The notes under the pieces: model-generated
Told to the model about the DNA's origin: nothing
What the model saw: only the letters and a program-made list of their open reading frames with translations
Database searches by the model: none
Made by a program: the position numbers and the translations under genes
Source of the DNA: Candidatus Acidiferrales bacterium
GTDB lineage: Bacteria > Acidobacteriota > Terriglobia > Acidiferrales > UBA7541
Length of the DNA: 47,727 bases
NCBI GenBank assembly: GCA_030037525.1
Contig: JASHRC010000053.1
Location: 1-47,727, forward strand
Reading direction: 5' to 3'
Shown here: positions 33,398 to 43,204 of the stretch, piece after piece
Layout: every line of letters starts with the position of its first letter
How positions within the stretch are numbered: the first letter of the stretch is position 1

Positions 33398-35356
33398 TCA
33401 ATTTCGTCGCCCGCGGATGAGCTGGATCGCTTCCGGCAAGTCGGAGCCGCGCGAGTCTGCTGGCAATCCGGCGGCCGGCGCTTCTTCCGCTACACTGTCG
33501 CCTTCGCCGGGAGCGAGAAAGAGATTTGATTCGACGCCTTGCTGCTTGGTGTAGAGATCGTAGTAGCGGCCAAAAGCGGCGAGCAGCGACGCGTGCGTGC
33601 CGCGCTCCACGATGCGGCCCGCTTCGACCACGAGAATCTGATCGGCGCGGCGAATGGTCGAGAGGCGATGCGCAATCACGAAGGTCGTGCGGCCGCGCAT
33701 CAGATATCGCAGACCCTCCTGAATCAGTGCCTCGGACTCGGAGTCCAGGCTCGAGGTCGCTTCATCGAGGATCAAAATGCGCGGGTCGGCCAAAATCGCA
33801 CGCGCGATGGAAACACGCTGTTTCTGCCCGCCGGAAAGCTTGACCCCGCGCTCACCCACTACCGTGTCGTAGCCGCTGTCAAATCCTTCGGCGAACTCAT
33901 CCACCCGCGCAATGCGGCAGGCCGCCAAGACTTCTTCTTTGCTTGCGTTCGGCCGACCGAACGCGACGTTCTCGCCAATGGTTCCGTCGAAAAGAAAGCT
34001 CTCCTGCAAAACGACTCCGAGCTGGGTGCGGTAGCAGTCCAAGCGCACTTTGGCTAGATCAACGCCATCGACCAGCACGCGACCGGATTTGGGCGTGTAG
34101 AACGCTGCGATCAAGCCGATAATCGTGGATTTCCCGGCGCCGGACGGGCCCACGAACGCCGTGACGGTATCCGGCTGCGATTCAAACGACACGTCAAACA
34201 GAACCTGCTTACCGCTGTCATAGGAAAAGCCGACGTTATCGAAAACGACGTGACCATCGACCCGGTCGAGCCGGATGGTTCGCTCCGGATCTTGATCCTC
34301 CGGTTTCTCGTCGAGGACTTCGCGCGTTCGCTCCAGGCCCGCCATGGCCTCGGTCATCAGCGGGCCAATGGAAACGACCTGGGCCACTGGCGCAATCATC
34401 ATCAGCAGGAACGCGTTGTAGGAGACGAACTCGCCGGGCGTCAGCTGGCCCGAGAGAACGAGCCGGGCTCCCAGGAACATGATCGAAGCACTCACGATGC
34501 CCGTCAGCACGGTCGCCGACGCGCTCATCAGGGAGGTAGCCGTCAGCGTCTCGAGCACGTTCGCCAGCAGCCGCCCCACCCCGCCTCCAAACACTTCGGC
34601 TTCACGCTGTTCGGCGTGGTAGCCCTTGACCACGCGAACTCCACTGAGCGACTCGGTGAGTCGGCCCGTTACCTCCGCGTTGATCTTCGGCCGGGCGCGG
34701 TAGATCGGCCGGATCGTTTTGAAAGCATGTCGCAGGCTCGCGGCAAAGATGAGCAGGAAAAAAGCCGCTGTCGCCGTCATGGTCACGCTGATCCGGAACA
34801 GGTAGGCCAGAGCCACCACCGCCGTCATGATTCCGCCTGCGAAATCGACCAGGCCCGTGCCAATCAGATTCCGAATGCCTTCCACATCGCTCATGATTCG
34901 GGAGACGAGAGCGCCGGTCTTGTTGGCATCGTAGTAGGAGACCGGCAGGCGCCCGATATGCTCCTGCACTTTAATCCGCAGTTCCGCGATCATCCGCTGG
35001 GAAGACTTCGACAGCAGCTGCGTAAGTGCATAGGAGGTGACGGCCTGCACGAGCGTGGCGGTGAACACGGCCGCGACCAGCGGCAGGAGCACCCGTACGT
35101 GATGTTTCAGGAGAATGTCGTCGAAGAAGTACTTCGAAGATGCCGGCAACACCAGCCCGGACACCCGGTTGAAGGCCATCAGGATGAAGCCGACTGTCAG
35201 GATTCCGCGCCGGGGTTTGAGCAGCGCCCAGACGTGCGGCAGCATTTTCCACGCTGGCTCTTTGGGAGTCCGGCTTGACCCCGCCCCGGTCGTCTGCCCG
35301 AGACGCTCTGCCCGGCGCGCTTCCTGGCCGGATTTATTCGAAGAAAAGGGCCTCAT
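33398..35356 (-). CDS. ABC exporter, fused permease-ATPase (MsbA/lipid-A exporter-like)
   Basis: The 652-residue half-transporter has six TM helices (about residues 50-330) and an ATPase domain. Walker A is VGPSGAGKST, the Q-loop VLQESFLFDG, the signature VKLSGGQKQR, Walker B RILILDEATSS and the H-loop VIAHRLS. The N-terminal 35 residues are polar and the last 45 form an acidic tail. It presumably works as a homodimer exporting lipids or drugs. It is separated by 55 bp from the MFS gene on the same strand; no accessory protein is nearby. Confidence 0.9.
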   Translation of the reverse strand: MRPFSSNKSGQEARRAERLGQTTGAGSSRTPKEPAWKMLPHVWALLKPRRGILTVGFILMAFNRVSGLVLPASSKYFFDDILLKHHVRVLLPLVAAVFTATLVQAVTSYALTQLLSKSSQRMIAELRIKVQEHIGRLPVSYYDANKTGALVSRIMSDVEGIRNLIGTGLVDFAGGIMTAVVALAYLFRISVTMTATAAFFLLIFAASLRHAFKTIRPIYRARPKINAEVTGRLTESLSGVRVVKGYHAEQREAEVFGGGVGRLLANVLETLTATSLMSASATVLTGIVSASIMFLGARLVLSGQLTPGEFVSYNAFLLMMIAPVAQVVSIGPLMTEAMAGLERTREVLDEKPEDQDPERTIRLDRVDGHVVFDNVGFSYDSGKQVLFDVSFESQPDTVTAFVGPSGAGKSTIIGLIAAFYTPKSGRVLVDGVDLAKVRLDCYRTQLGVVLQESFLFDGTIGENVAFGRPNASKEEVLAACRIARVDEFAEGFDSGYDTVVGERGVKLSGGQKQRVSIARAILADPRILILDEATSSLDSESEALIQEGLRYLMRGRTTFVIAHRLSTIRRADQILVVEAGRIVERGTHASLLAAFGRYYDLYTKQQGVESNLFLAPGEGDSVAEEAPAAGLPADSRGSDLPEAIQLIRGRRN

Positions 35357-35466
35357 CGCTCGGTTCCGAGAAATCGATCGGCCGCTCGATTATAGCGGAA
35401 CGCACTTCCCGGAGCGATGCTCGATTGCGGAAGAAGACGGAAGATAAGCTCCATTTTGGCGCGAGC

Positions 35467-38169
35467 TTACAGCGTAGTGGTCATATCGCTCGATGTGCCG
35501 CCGGCTGCCGGGATGTAGCACTGCCGGGTATAGTCCATGACCATGCGATCGGCGTTGAAGCGCCAGCCCAGAGTCCGGATGGTTCGCTTCATGCGTTTGA
35601 TCCACCCGCGGGGCAGCCCGTCGCTATCGCGCTGATAGTAGAGCGGAACGACCTCGTCGCGCAGCACCCGATACAAATCTTCGCTGTCGCGCTTGTCGTG
35701 GACCGAGACGTCTGAATGGGTTTTCCCCGTGCCGATCGCGAATCCGTTTAGGCCGTCGTAGGCTTCGGCCCACCATCCGTCCAGAATCGATAGGTTCAAG
35801 CCGCCGTTCAAAACCACTTTTTGTCCGCTCGTTCCCGATGCTTCGAGCGGCCGCCGCGGGTTGTTTAGCCAAACATCGACACCCTGCACAAAATGCCAGG
35901 CGACGCTGGCGTCATAGTCCTCGACGAAGACCAACTTGTCTCGGAACTTCGGATCGCGCGCCAACCCCGCAATTTGTTGAAGGATGCGCTTGCCCGGTTC
36001 ATCGAGCGGATGCGATTTCCCGGCAAAAACGAACTGAACCGGTCGCTTGGGATCGTTCATGATCCCAGCGAGCTGGTCCATATCGGTCAGGATCAGGTTG
36101 GCCCGTTTGTAGGTGGCGAAGCGCCGCGCAAAGCCGATGGTGAGCGCATCGAGGCTCAAAATCCGTTCGAGAGCTTGCAGCGTCGAGACCGATTCGCCGC
36201 GCAGCTCCGCTTGCTGAATCGCGCGCCGCCGCACAAATTCCAGCAGGCGGGCCTTCAGACTCAGATGAGTCTCCCAGAGTTCGCCGTCGTCGACGCTGTC
36301 AATGCCTTCCCAGATGCGCGCTTCGCTGCCGTGCTCGTGCCATCCGGCGCCCAAGTGGCGGTCATAGAGGCGAAACATCTGCGGTGCAAGCCAGGTGGGA
36401 ACATGCACGCCGTTGGTGATATGGCCGATGGGCACAGCATCTTCGGCGCGTCCGGGGTAGAGCCCCGTCCACATGGCGCGCGATACCTGTCCGTGCAGCG
36501 TGGAGACCGCATTGGCACGCCGCGAAAGCTTGAGCCCCAGCACGGTCATGCAGAATTCCTCACTGGGATTGGCCGGATTTTCGCGTCCCATCGCCAGCAG
36601 CGCATCGATCGACAGGCCGAGGCTTTCCCGCAATGGCCCGAGGTGTTCCTCCACCAGACTGGGTTCGAAGCGATCATGACCTGCCGGCACCGGAGTATGG
36701 GTCGTAAAGACGGTCTGCCGCAAAACACGAGGCGCTGCCTGATCGAACGACAGGTCTTCCTCGATCATCTGGCAGCGGATGGCCTCGAGCACGCCGAATC
36801 CGCTGTGGCCCTCGTTGAGGTGAAGAACGCCGGGAGTAATGCCCATGGCTCGCAGGGCGCGATATCCCCCGACGCCCAGCAACAGCTCCTGACGAATGCG
36901 GATGCGTCGGTCTCCACCGTACAGGCGCGAGCTGAGATCCCGCTCTTCGGGGGCATTTCCGTCGACATTCGAATCGAGCAGGAACAGATCGCGGCGACCC
37001 ACGCGCACGCGCCAGACTTTGGCTCGGATGATACCGCTGCGGGTCTCGATCTCGATCGTGACCGGTGCGCCGTTGGCTCCAATGGCCCGCTCGATCGGCA
37101 GTTGATTGACATCGGATTCCAGATATTCCTCATGTTGCCAGCCGTTTCGATCCAGCCTCTGCCGGAAGTAGCCTTGTCCATAAAAAAGGCCCACGCCGAC
37201 CAGCGGAATATCCAGATCCGATGCGCTCTTCAGGTGATCGCTTGCCAAAATGCCCAAGCCGCCCGAGTAGATGGGAATGGACTCGTGCAGCCCGAATTCG
37301 GCCGAGAAATATCCCACCGGTCGGGGGCGCAGGATTCCCGCGTGCCGGGTGCCCCAGGTGTGATCGTTCTCGAGATATTCGCGCAGGCGGCGGTAGGCGT
37401 AGTTGATCCGGCTGTGCAGCACCTGCTCTTCGGCACGTCGCTCAATCTCTTCCAGGGGGATCTCCGAGAGCAGCGCCACCGGATTATGGTTCAGTTCGCG
37501 CCAGCGAATGGGGTCCAGGTCGAGGAAGAGGCTGCTCGAATCGGGATCCCAGCTCCACCAAAGGTTCCGCGCAAGCGCCCAGAGCCGCTCCTGGATGGGG
37601 ACGATGAAGCGGTCGAGAGTGCGGGCTTCGCTCACCACCGGCGCAACCTCGGAGGCAGCCTCCATCAGCATACGAATTTCTTCTTCGCTGAACAACCGTG
37701 GCTCGATCGTTTGAACCACCAAGACTCCCTGCAGGACGCCGCGATCGATCAACGGAACACCGAGAAAGGAGTGGTATTTCTCTTCGCCCGCCTCGGGGAA
37801 AAACTTGAATCGGGGATGTTTCTGGGCGTTCTCGACGGCCACCGGGCGTACTTGTTCGGCAACCAAGCCGGCCAGGCCTTCGGTAAGAGACATGCGCAGC
37901 GTCCCCACGCATTGAGGATGCAGCCCGAGTGTGGCGGCCAAAACCAGATTGCTGCGGTCCGGCTCGAGCAGATAGGCCGAACAAACATCGGTATGAAATC
38001 GTTTGGCGATCAGCGCGACTACGTGACTTAGCGTCTCGGCTGGCTTGCCGCCCTCTTGCGCCAAGTTTGCAATCTCCTCCAAAGGCAGGACGTATTTGAC
38101 TTCGGAGTCGCTTACCTCCGCCGCCCTGCGGCCCTTTCTTGGTGTTAACCGGGCGCTCGAAAGGCTCAT
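35467..38169 (-). CDS. glgP: Alpha-glucan (glycogen) phosphorylase with N-terminal GAF domain
   Basis: The 900-residue protein releases glucose-1-phosphate from alpha-1,4-glucan using PLP. Residues about 30-180 form a GAF domain resembling that of PtsP (EI-Ntr): SLTEGLAGLVAEQVRPVAVE, FFPEAGEEKYHSFLGVPL and GVLQGVLVVQ. Then comes the Thermus/Thermotoga-type phosphorylase, beginning RLWALARNLWWSWDPDS, with YFSAEFGLHESIPIYSGGLG and the PLP lysine in EASGTSGQKVVLNGGL. The fusion suggests ligand control of glucan breakdown. ATG 38169 is preferred over an in-frame start at 38214 because GGGTGGG lies upstream. It complements the GlgE operon at 1413. Confidence 0.9.
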   Translation of the reverse strand: MSLSSARLTPRKGRRAAEVSDSEVKYVLPLEEIANLAQEGGKPAETLSHVVALIAKRFHTDVCSAYLLEPDRSNLVLAATLGLHPQCVGTLRMSLTEGLAGLVAEQVRPVAVENAQKHPRFKFFPEAGEEKYHSFLGVPLIDRGVLQGVLVVQTIEPRLFSEEEIRMLMEAASEVAPVVSEARTLDRFIVPIQERLWALARNLWWSWDPDSSSLFLDLDPIRWRELNHNPVALLSEIPLEEIERRAEEQVLHSRINYAYRRLREYLENDHTWGTRHAGILRPRPVGYFSAEFGLHESIPIYSGGLGILASDHLKSASDLDIPLVGVGLFYGQGYFRQRLDRNGWQHEEYLESDVNQLPIERAIGANGAPVTIEIETRSGIIRAKVWRVRVGRRDLFLLDSNVDGNAPEERDLSSRLYGGDRRIRIRQELLLGVGGYRALRAMGITPGVLHLNEGHSGFGVLEAIRCQMIEEDLSFDQAAPRVLRQTVFTTHTPVPAGHDRFEPSLVEEHLGPLRESLGLSIDALLAMGRENPANPSEEFCMTVLGLKLSRRANAVSTLHGQVSRAMWTGLYPGRAEDAVPIGHITNGVHVPTWLAPQMFRLYDRHLGAGWHEHGSEARIWEGIDSVDDGELWETHLSLKARLLEFVRRRAIQQAELRGESVSTLQALERILSLDALTIGFARRFATYKRANLILTDMDQLAGIMNDPKRPVQFVFAGKSHPLDEPGKRILQQIAGLARDPKFRDKLVFVEDYDASVAWHFVQGVDVWLNNPRRPLEASGTSGQKVVLNGGLNLSILDGWWAEAYDGLNGFAIGTGKTHSDVSVHDKRDSEDLYRVLRDEVVPLYYQRDSDGLPRGWIKRMKRTIRTLGWRFNADRMVMDYTRQCYIPAAGGTSSDMTTTL

Positions 38170-38434
38170 TGCACCCACCCTATTTATCTCACAACCGAAG
38201 CGCCTGCCGACCACCGCAGGGGCGGAAACGTTCCCACAAGAAAACCCCAGCCGATGGGTGGTCGATGGGCAGCCGCGACTTTAGATACGGGCTCTTTTCG
38301 AGTCCAATCCAAAATGCTGATCGAGAGCATAGATTCCGGCCGCGGTCGGGGGTGCCCCGCTCCAGGGCTCTGTAGAACACGTTTTTCACTTGAGGTAAGC
38401 TCGAAGTCTGAAACCAACGGGGGTCCCCAGAGCC

Positions 38435-38839
38435 ATGACCGAGAAAATCAGGAAGAGCGACCAGGCCTGGCAGGCTCAACTGACCGACGAGCAGTTCTAC
38501 GTCACGCGAAAGAAGGGAACCGAACCTCCGTTCAGCGGCGAATATGAGGCGACCGAGATCGAAGGCACCTACGTGTGCGTCTGCTGCGGGCAGCCTTTAT
38601 TTTCCTCGGAGGCAAAATACCACTCCGGTTCTGGCTGGCCCAGCTACTATCAGCCAATCGCCGCGCAGAACGTCGAAACGGAGCGCGACACGAGCCATGG
38701 AATGGTGCGCACCGAGGTTCTCTGCAGCCGTTGCGACGCCCACTTGGGCCACGTTTTCGAAGACGGTCCCCCGCCGACGGGCCTGCGCTTCTGCATCAAT
38801 TCGGCTGCGCTCAAACTGAACGAGAAAAATGCGAGGTAA
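38435..38839 (+). CDS. msrB: MsrB, peptide-methionine (R)-S-oxide reductase
   Basis: This 134-residue cytoplasmic enzyme repairs methionine-R-sulfoxide. Zinc cysteines are in [11 protein letters not shown] and [13 protein letters not shown], the substrate motif is SGSGWPSYY, and the catalytic cysteine is in [11 protein letters not shown]. Length and motif order are standard. There is no signal peptide. It stands alone between the divergent glgP and the convergent lipoprotein gene, and its ribosome site is weak (CAGAG before the ATG). Confidence 0.95.
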   Translation: MTEKIRKSDQAWQAQLTDEQFYVTRKKGTEPPFSGEYEATEIEGTYVCVCCGQPLFSSEAKYHSGSGWPSYYQPIAAQNVETERDTSHGMVRTEVLCSRCDAHLGHVFEDGPPPTGLRFCINSAALKLNEKNAR

Positions 38840-38877
38840 CCCAGACTGTCTCTTCGTTCAGAGCCGTTCGCGCGGCA

Positions 38878-41757
38878 CTAGTGGTCAAAGAGATAAAGAT
38901 TGGGATGCTGATCGCTCGCGTCGGTTGAGATCGCCCGAATGCTGCTTGCCGACACGACGTAGAAGACGGCGGTTGGTGGAAATCCGTCGACGTTGCTGCT
39001 TGCCAGGGTTCCGCGGCCATCGGCTGCCAGAGCCGTCAGTGTGGCAGTGAGGCTCTGGTCTAAAGTGGGAGCGCTGTTTGCAGGCGGATCGATCTCGTCC
39101 ACAACTCCAGAAAGCGTTCCCACGCCGTTCCCGCTCACTTGTCCGATCACATTTTTCATGTTCGTTTCGACGACGAAGGGTGCACCCAGGGCGTAGCTGC
39201 CCAAAACAGAAGCATCGGCAAACGGCCCCCCGGACTGCTGTTCGAGCAAGCCCGTGGTGACCGCCGAGTCGCTGCCGAGCAGGAAGCCGGTGCCCGCGTC
39301 AGTCAGGTATGCGGTGCCGAGGTGCGCCTGCCCGGCTGACGGGCCAAGTCCGCTGAACACGGCCCGGCCCTCCCCGTTGAGGCCTACACCCATGGTGCAC
39401 GTGCCTGAAAAAGAGGGGGAGCTTACCGTTCCGCTGTTGTTTTCGTCGTAGCTGAATTCGACGGCGGTGCTGCCGTCGCAGGTTGTTGCGGCGAGCAGCC
39501 CGGCGAAAACGTCGGAATTGCCGCTGCTATTCACAGCGATTCCGCTGGCCACACTGGTGCCTTCAAGCGAAGTCTCACCGAATTGGACCGTGGGGTTTTG
39601 CAAGATCATCTCGCCGCCTAACCGGGGCGTGTTCGGGTTGGGAGTGCCGGGGGCGCAGACGCCGGTTTTTGTGGCGCTGCTGTCGCACTCAACAAAGTAG
39701 AGGTCCGATGACGATACGAAGACGAACACGAAATTCAGGGTGGTTTGGCCACCGGGCACCGGAAAGGTCAGCGAAGCCGAACCCTGTCCTCCGGAAATAC
39801 CCGCAAAGGTACCTGTGAGCGAAGCTGCAGAGCTCAAGGTGCCTGCATCGTTGAAGTCGCCTGTCCCCGGCAGCAGAGTGGCTGAACTACCGTTGGCCAC
39901 AATCACGCCGCCGAGCCCCGCCGGATTCCCCGCCTTATCCCGGCCCGAGAACAAGAACGCATAATGCCCGGCAAAATCTGCACTGGTGAAGCCCGAGCCC
40001 AGCTGAGGTTTGAGCGTGCCTTCCCCATGGGTATGGAAGGCCCCGTCGGTGCTCGTGGCTGTGGAGTTGTCTTCAAAGAACCGAGCGCTTCCATCAGAGC
40101 TGAGGACCAGATCGTAGTCTTCGGTCAGCAATGCCTGGTTTGCGAACATGGCCGTCAGTTCCATTTTGCCCCGGCCATCGGAGCCGATCGAATACGTGCC
40201 AGTCGTTACCGTGGCTCCAATCACGATGCCCGAGATGCGATTGGCGTCTAGGCTCCCCGCCGTGATGTTCCCTTTGCCATCTGCAGTCAGCTGCCCGGTG
40301 ATCAGCACGGAGCCGTCTTTATCAAAACCGCTGAACAGGAACGCGTAAGGTCCTTGGACGAGACTGTCATTTAGAGAGCTGTTCGCATTGGCCGCAATCG
40401 AGATGGCGTACGGCGCCGTCTGGGTCACCGCGGGGATTTCTGAGTCCGTCACGGCGATCGTGAAGTTTGATGTCCCCACCAAGATCGGCGTGCCCGAAAT
40501 CGTTCCGGTGCTGTCGGCGTTTGTGGTGAGAGACAACCCGGCGGGAAGCTGTCCCTGAGTGATGCTCCAGGTGTAGGGAGGGACGCCTCCGGTTGCGTTT
40601 AGCGGGGCGCTGTATCCGGCTGCCGTTGTGCCGTTCGCCAAGCTCGAAGTCGTGATTTGAAGCGGCCCCGGCTGCTCGACGGTGATCGAGAGCGGCAAAG
40701 GCGCGGGCGGTGCCACTTGGTTGGTCGGCAACGCCGAGTCGTGTACCTGAACCGTAAAATTGAACGTTCCCGTCGTCGTCGGAATTCCACTGAATTGACC
40801 CGTGGAGGTATTAAAGGAAATTCCCGGGGGCAGAGCGCCCAAGGGAGAAAGAATCCAGGTGAGGGGCGGCACCCCGCCCTGCGCCACAACCGAAGCGCTG
40901 TATTGAGCATGAAGCTCGGCGGCCGGCAGTGCCGCGATCAAGACAGAAAGGGGCGGCGGCGGGTTGATGGTAATCTGATACGTCTGGCTGACCGGAGGCG
41001 AGGCCGCGCTCGGATTGTTTTGGTTGTCGACCACGGTCACCGTAAATTCAGTGGTGCCTGAGCCGCACGGCGTCCCTGAGATGAGGGCGCTGGTGGTGGT
41101 GGTGGAGGTGGTCATCTCGAGGCAGGCAGGAAGGCTAGGCTGGTTGAAGGCATACGGCGGCACGCCGCCGGTGAACGCAACGACAGCTGTATTTGAGACA
41201 GTGGAGATGTAGGGCACACCGTTCTCGCCGGTCGGCAAAATACAGGGCGAGATGAGCGAATCGATCGGCGGATTCGGGGGATTGCAGTTGGTGAGCGTGA
41301 AGGTCGGAGGCGGCACCACAGTAATCGTGGCCGTTTGGGTCACCGACGAGCTGCTGATGGAAGAGACTTTCAGCGTGATGGTGATGCTGGAGGTGGAGGG
41401 CAGCTGGGGCGGCGTGTAGGTGGCAGAAAAGGGAGTTGTGTTGGTAACCGTGCCGCAATCTCCGGCAGCCGTTCCCCATCCCGAACAGTTCGAACCGGTC
41501 AGCGACTGATTGCTGTTTTTGCCGCTGCTCGAAGTGGGCCAGTCGACGCCCCGGTTTTTCGTATCGCCCCCGACCGTAACGGTAAAGTTCAGAGTGGGGA
41601 AGATAGGAGGCGTGGCGCTCGGCTGGCTCTCATCGACCGAGAGCACACCATTCTGGGTCACCAGGGTGATGGAGATCTGATTGCTAGAACCACCGCCGCA
41701 GCCGGCAAGGAACAGGATCGAGAAAAAGGCCAACCGGACGGTTCGAGCCGTCTTCAT
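38878..41757 (-). CDS. Large lipoprotein with putative-Ig domains and acidobacterial 'YAFLFSG' modules
   Basis: This 959-residue protein has a lipobox LFLAGCGGG with Cys20 as lipidation site. Residues about 25-130 resemble bacterial Ig-like repeats. Three putative-Ig (He_PIG) units follow, seen as GVPPYAFNQPSLPACLEM, GVPPLTWILSPLGALPPGI and GVPPYTWSITQGQLPAGL with matching SGIPTTTG or SGTPILVG ends. The C-terminal half holds two copies of a module starting YAFLFSG(F/R)DK with GGVIVANG-type strands. The likely place is the cell surface, perhaps for adhesion or polysaccharide binding. It has its own strong promoter at 41906-41934 and no partner gene. Confidence 0.8.
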   Translation of the reverse strand: MKTARTVRLAFFSILFLAGCGGGSSNQISITLVTQNGVLSVDESQPSATPPIFPTLNFTVTVGGDTKNRGVDWPTSSSGKNSNQSLTGSNCSGWGTAAGDCGTVTNTTPFSATYTPPQLPSTSSITITLKVSSISSSSVTQTATITVVPPPTFTLTNCNPPNPPIDSLISPCILPTGENGVPYISTVSNTAVVAFTGGVPPYAFNQPSLPACLEMTTSTTTTSALISGTPCGSGTTEFTVTVVDNQNNPSAASPPVSQTYQITINPPPPLSVLIAALPAAELHAQYSASVVAQGGVPPLTWILSPLGALPPGISFNTSTGQFSGIPTTTGTFNFTVQVHDSALPTNQVAPPAPLPLSITVEQPGPLQITTSSLANGTTAAGYSAPLNATGGVPPYTWSITQGQLPAGLSLTTNADSTGTISGTPILVGTSNFTIAVTDSEIPAVTQTAPYAISIAANANSSLNDSLVQGPYAFLFSGFDKDGSVLITGQLTADGKGNITAGSLDANRISGIVIGATVTTGTYSIGSDGRGKMELTAMFANQALLTEDYDLVLSSDGSARFFEDNSTATSTDGAFHTHGEGTLKPQLGSGFTSADFAGHYAFLFSGRDKAGNPAGLGGVIVANGSSATLLPGTGDFNDAGTLSSAASLTGTFAGISGGQGSASLTFPVPGGQTTLNFVFVFVSSSDLYFVECDSSATKTGVCAPGTPNPNTPRLGGEMILQNPTVQFGETSLEGTSVASGIAVNSSGNSDVFAGLLAATTCDGSTAVEFSYDENNSGTVSSPSFSGTCTMGVGLNGEGRAVFSGLGPSAGQAHLGTAYLTDAGTGFLLGSDSAVTTGLLEQQSGGPFADASVLGSYALGAPFVVETNMKNVIGQVSGNGVGTLSGVVDEIDPPANSAPTLDQSLTATLTALAADGRGTLASSNVDGFPPTAVFYVVSASSIRAISTDASDQHPNLYLFDH

Positions 41758-41905
41758 TCAGACACCAGACTTCCCGACATCGAGTGGGCTCCGTTCTTTC
41801 GCGCGGTCTTGCTCCCGGCACGCGCAGGAAGTTTCCTTCTCGTGTGTGTCGCGCGGCCGAGCACAGGCCGCCCGATGCACTCCGAGCCTATTCGGCGAAA
41901 CGAGT

Positions 41906-41934
41906 TCAATAACAAAAGGGCTGGAGCGTGTCAA
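41906..41934 (-). promoter_or_regulatory. Strong sigma70-like promoter for the lipoprotein gene
   Basis: On the minus strand a consensus TTGACA (plus 41934-41929) and TATTGA (plus 41911-41906) are separated by exactly 17 bp. Transcription would begin near 41899, leaving a leader of about 140 nt before the ATG at 41757. Confidence 0.65.
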
Positions 41935-42142
41935 CGCACATCTCCGCTCCAGACCTCCGACACTGCCGCCCCATGCCACCGGAGAAACCGAACCATTTCG
42001 CTTCATGGACAGGCGTAGTTCAGGCATGTGGATGCGGCCGCTCGGGACCTCGTTGCCTGTTCATTTGGTGCGCGGCAACGTTCGCGCGTTCTAGTGGCAT
42101 CTCAGAGAGGTTGGGTCAGGCTGCGGATTTCTGGCCAGCTTT

Positions 42143-42170
42143 TTGGTTTTCCCGGCGTTTTTGGTATAAA
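42143..42170 (+). promoter_or_regulatory. Promoter of the Gld-like ABC operon
   Basis: TTGGTT (42143-42148) and TATAAA (42165-42170) are 16 bp apart and about 58 bp before the TTG start at 42229. Confidence 0.5.
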
Positions 42171-42228
42171 AGACCTTTCCGGGCAGCTCCGCGGTGTCTC
42201 TTAATTCCTTTTTCATCGGAGGAGTGGA

Positions 42229-43188
42229 TTGATTGAAGTTCAGGACTTGACCAAGGCCTACGGCCCGGTCACGGCGGTGGACCACGTCTCGTTCAGCGTG
42301 AATGAGGGCGAAATTCTCGGTTTTCTCGGTCCCAACGGGGCTGGCAAAACCACCACCATGCGCATTCTCACCGGTTATCTGCCCGCGACATCCGGCACGG
42401 CGAAGATTGCAGGATTTGACGTAACGACCGATTCGCTCGGGGCGCGCCGCCACATCGGCTATCTGCCCGAGGTGCCTCCCCTCTATCTGGACATGACGGT
42501 TGAGACCTATCTGGATTTCGTCCTGCGCATCAAGAACGTGCCGGCGGACAAACGCAAGGGGCGCATTGCCGATGCGCTTGAGAAAACCAATCTGCTCGAC
42601 AAGCCCCAGGAGCTGATCAAACGGCTCTCTCGCGGTTACAAGCAGCGCGTCGGCTTGGCGCAGGCGTTGGTGCATGATCCGCTGGTCATCATTTTGGACG
42701 AGCCTACCGTCGGGCTCGACCCCAAACAGATCATCGAGGTGCGCCATCTGATCAAGAATCTCGCCGGCACGCACACCATCATTCTCTCGACGCACATTCT
42801 GCCGGAAGTCAGCATGACCTGCGACCGCGTGGTAATCATCAACAAAGGCAAGATCGCTGCCATCGATACGCCTCAAAATCTGACCATGCAGCTCAAAGGC
42901 GCCCAGAGAATCTTCGTCGAAGCCCAGGCCCCCGAGAAGCCCTTTCGGGAATTGCTCGCCCAGATTCCGGGAGCCGGACCGATCGAATTGAGCCCAGCTC
43001 GTGTCCATGGCCGCGTGACCGCCACGATCGAAGCGGCCTCCGGACGAGACATCCGCAGCGTAATCGCTGCCAAAGTCGTGGAGAAAGGGTGGCCGCTCTA
43101 CGAACTGCGCGGCGTCAACGTCAGCCTCGAAGATATCTTCCTCGAGCTCACCACCGATGACGCCGAACATTCTCAGGCGTCTAACTAG
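42229..43188 (+). CDS. ABC transporter ATP-binding protein, GldA/CcmA-like
   Basis: The 319-residue ATPase has Walker A GPNGAGKTTT, the Q-loop YLPEVPPLY, signature LSRGYKQRVG, Walker B VIILDEPTVGLD and the H-loop LSTHIL. Residues beyond about 225 form the C-terminal extension typical of GldA and Nod/Nat-type ABC-2 partners. The start is TTG 42229 with GGAGGAG about 5 bp upstream. It is the first gene of an operon with permease, GldG-like protein and DUF4340 protein. In Bacteroidetes GldA belongs to the gliding machinery; here the substrate is unknown. Confidence 0.9.
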   Translation: MIEVQDLTKAYGPVTAVDHVSFSVNEGEILGFLGPNGAGKTTTMRILTGYLPATSGTAKIAGFDVTTDSLGARRHIGYLPEVPPLYLDMTVETYLDFVLRIKNVPADKRKGRIADALEKTNLLDKPQELIKRLSRGYKQRVGLAQALVHDPLVIILDEPTVGLDPKQIIEVRHLIKNLAGTHTIILSTHILPEVSMTCDRVVIINKGKIAAIDTPQNLTMQLKGAQRIFVEAQAPEKPFRELLAQIPGAGPIELSPARVHGRVTATIEAASGRDIRSVIAAKVVEKGWPLYELRGVNVSLEDIFLELTTDDAEHSQASN

Positions 43189-43204
43189 GCGGAGAGAAAG
43201 CGAA

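Larger units (their letters stand above)
41758..42228. other. Intergenic region with divergent promoters
   Basis: This 471-bp gap holds a strong minus-strand promoter for the lipoprotein gene and a plus-strand promoter for the Gld-like ABC operon. I see no supported gene; the short frames here lack ribosome sites and recognisable motifs. Confidence 0.6.

Noticed and set aside
35893-38031. A 712-codon open frame on the plus strand opposite glgP
   Set aside because: It is fully antisense to a well-conserved enzyme, has no recognisable motif and no ribosome site. Long antisense frames are expected in GC-rich coding DNA.
41758-42027. An 89-codon minus-strand frame upstream of the lipoprotein gene
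   Set aside because: It covers the promoter, has no family resemblance and no ribosome site.
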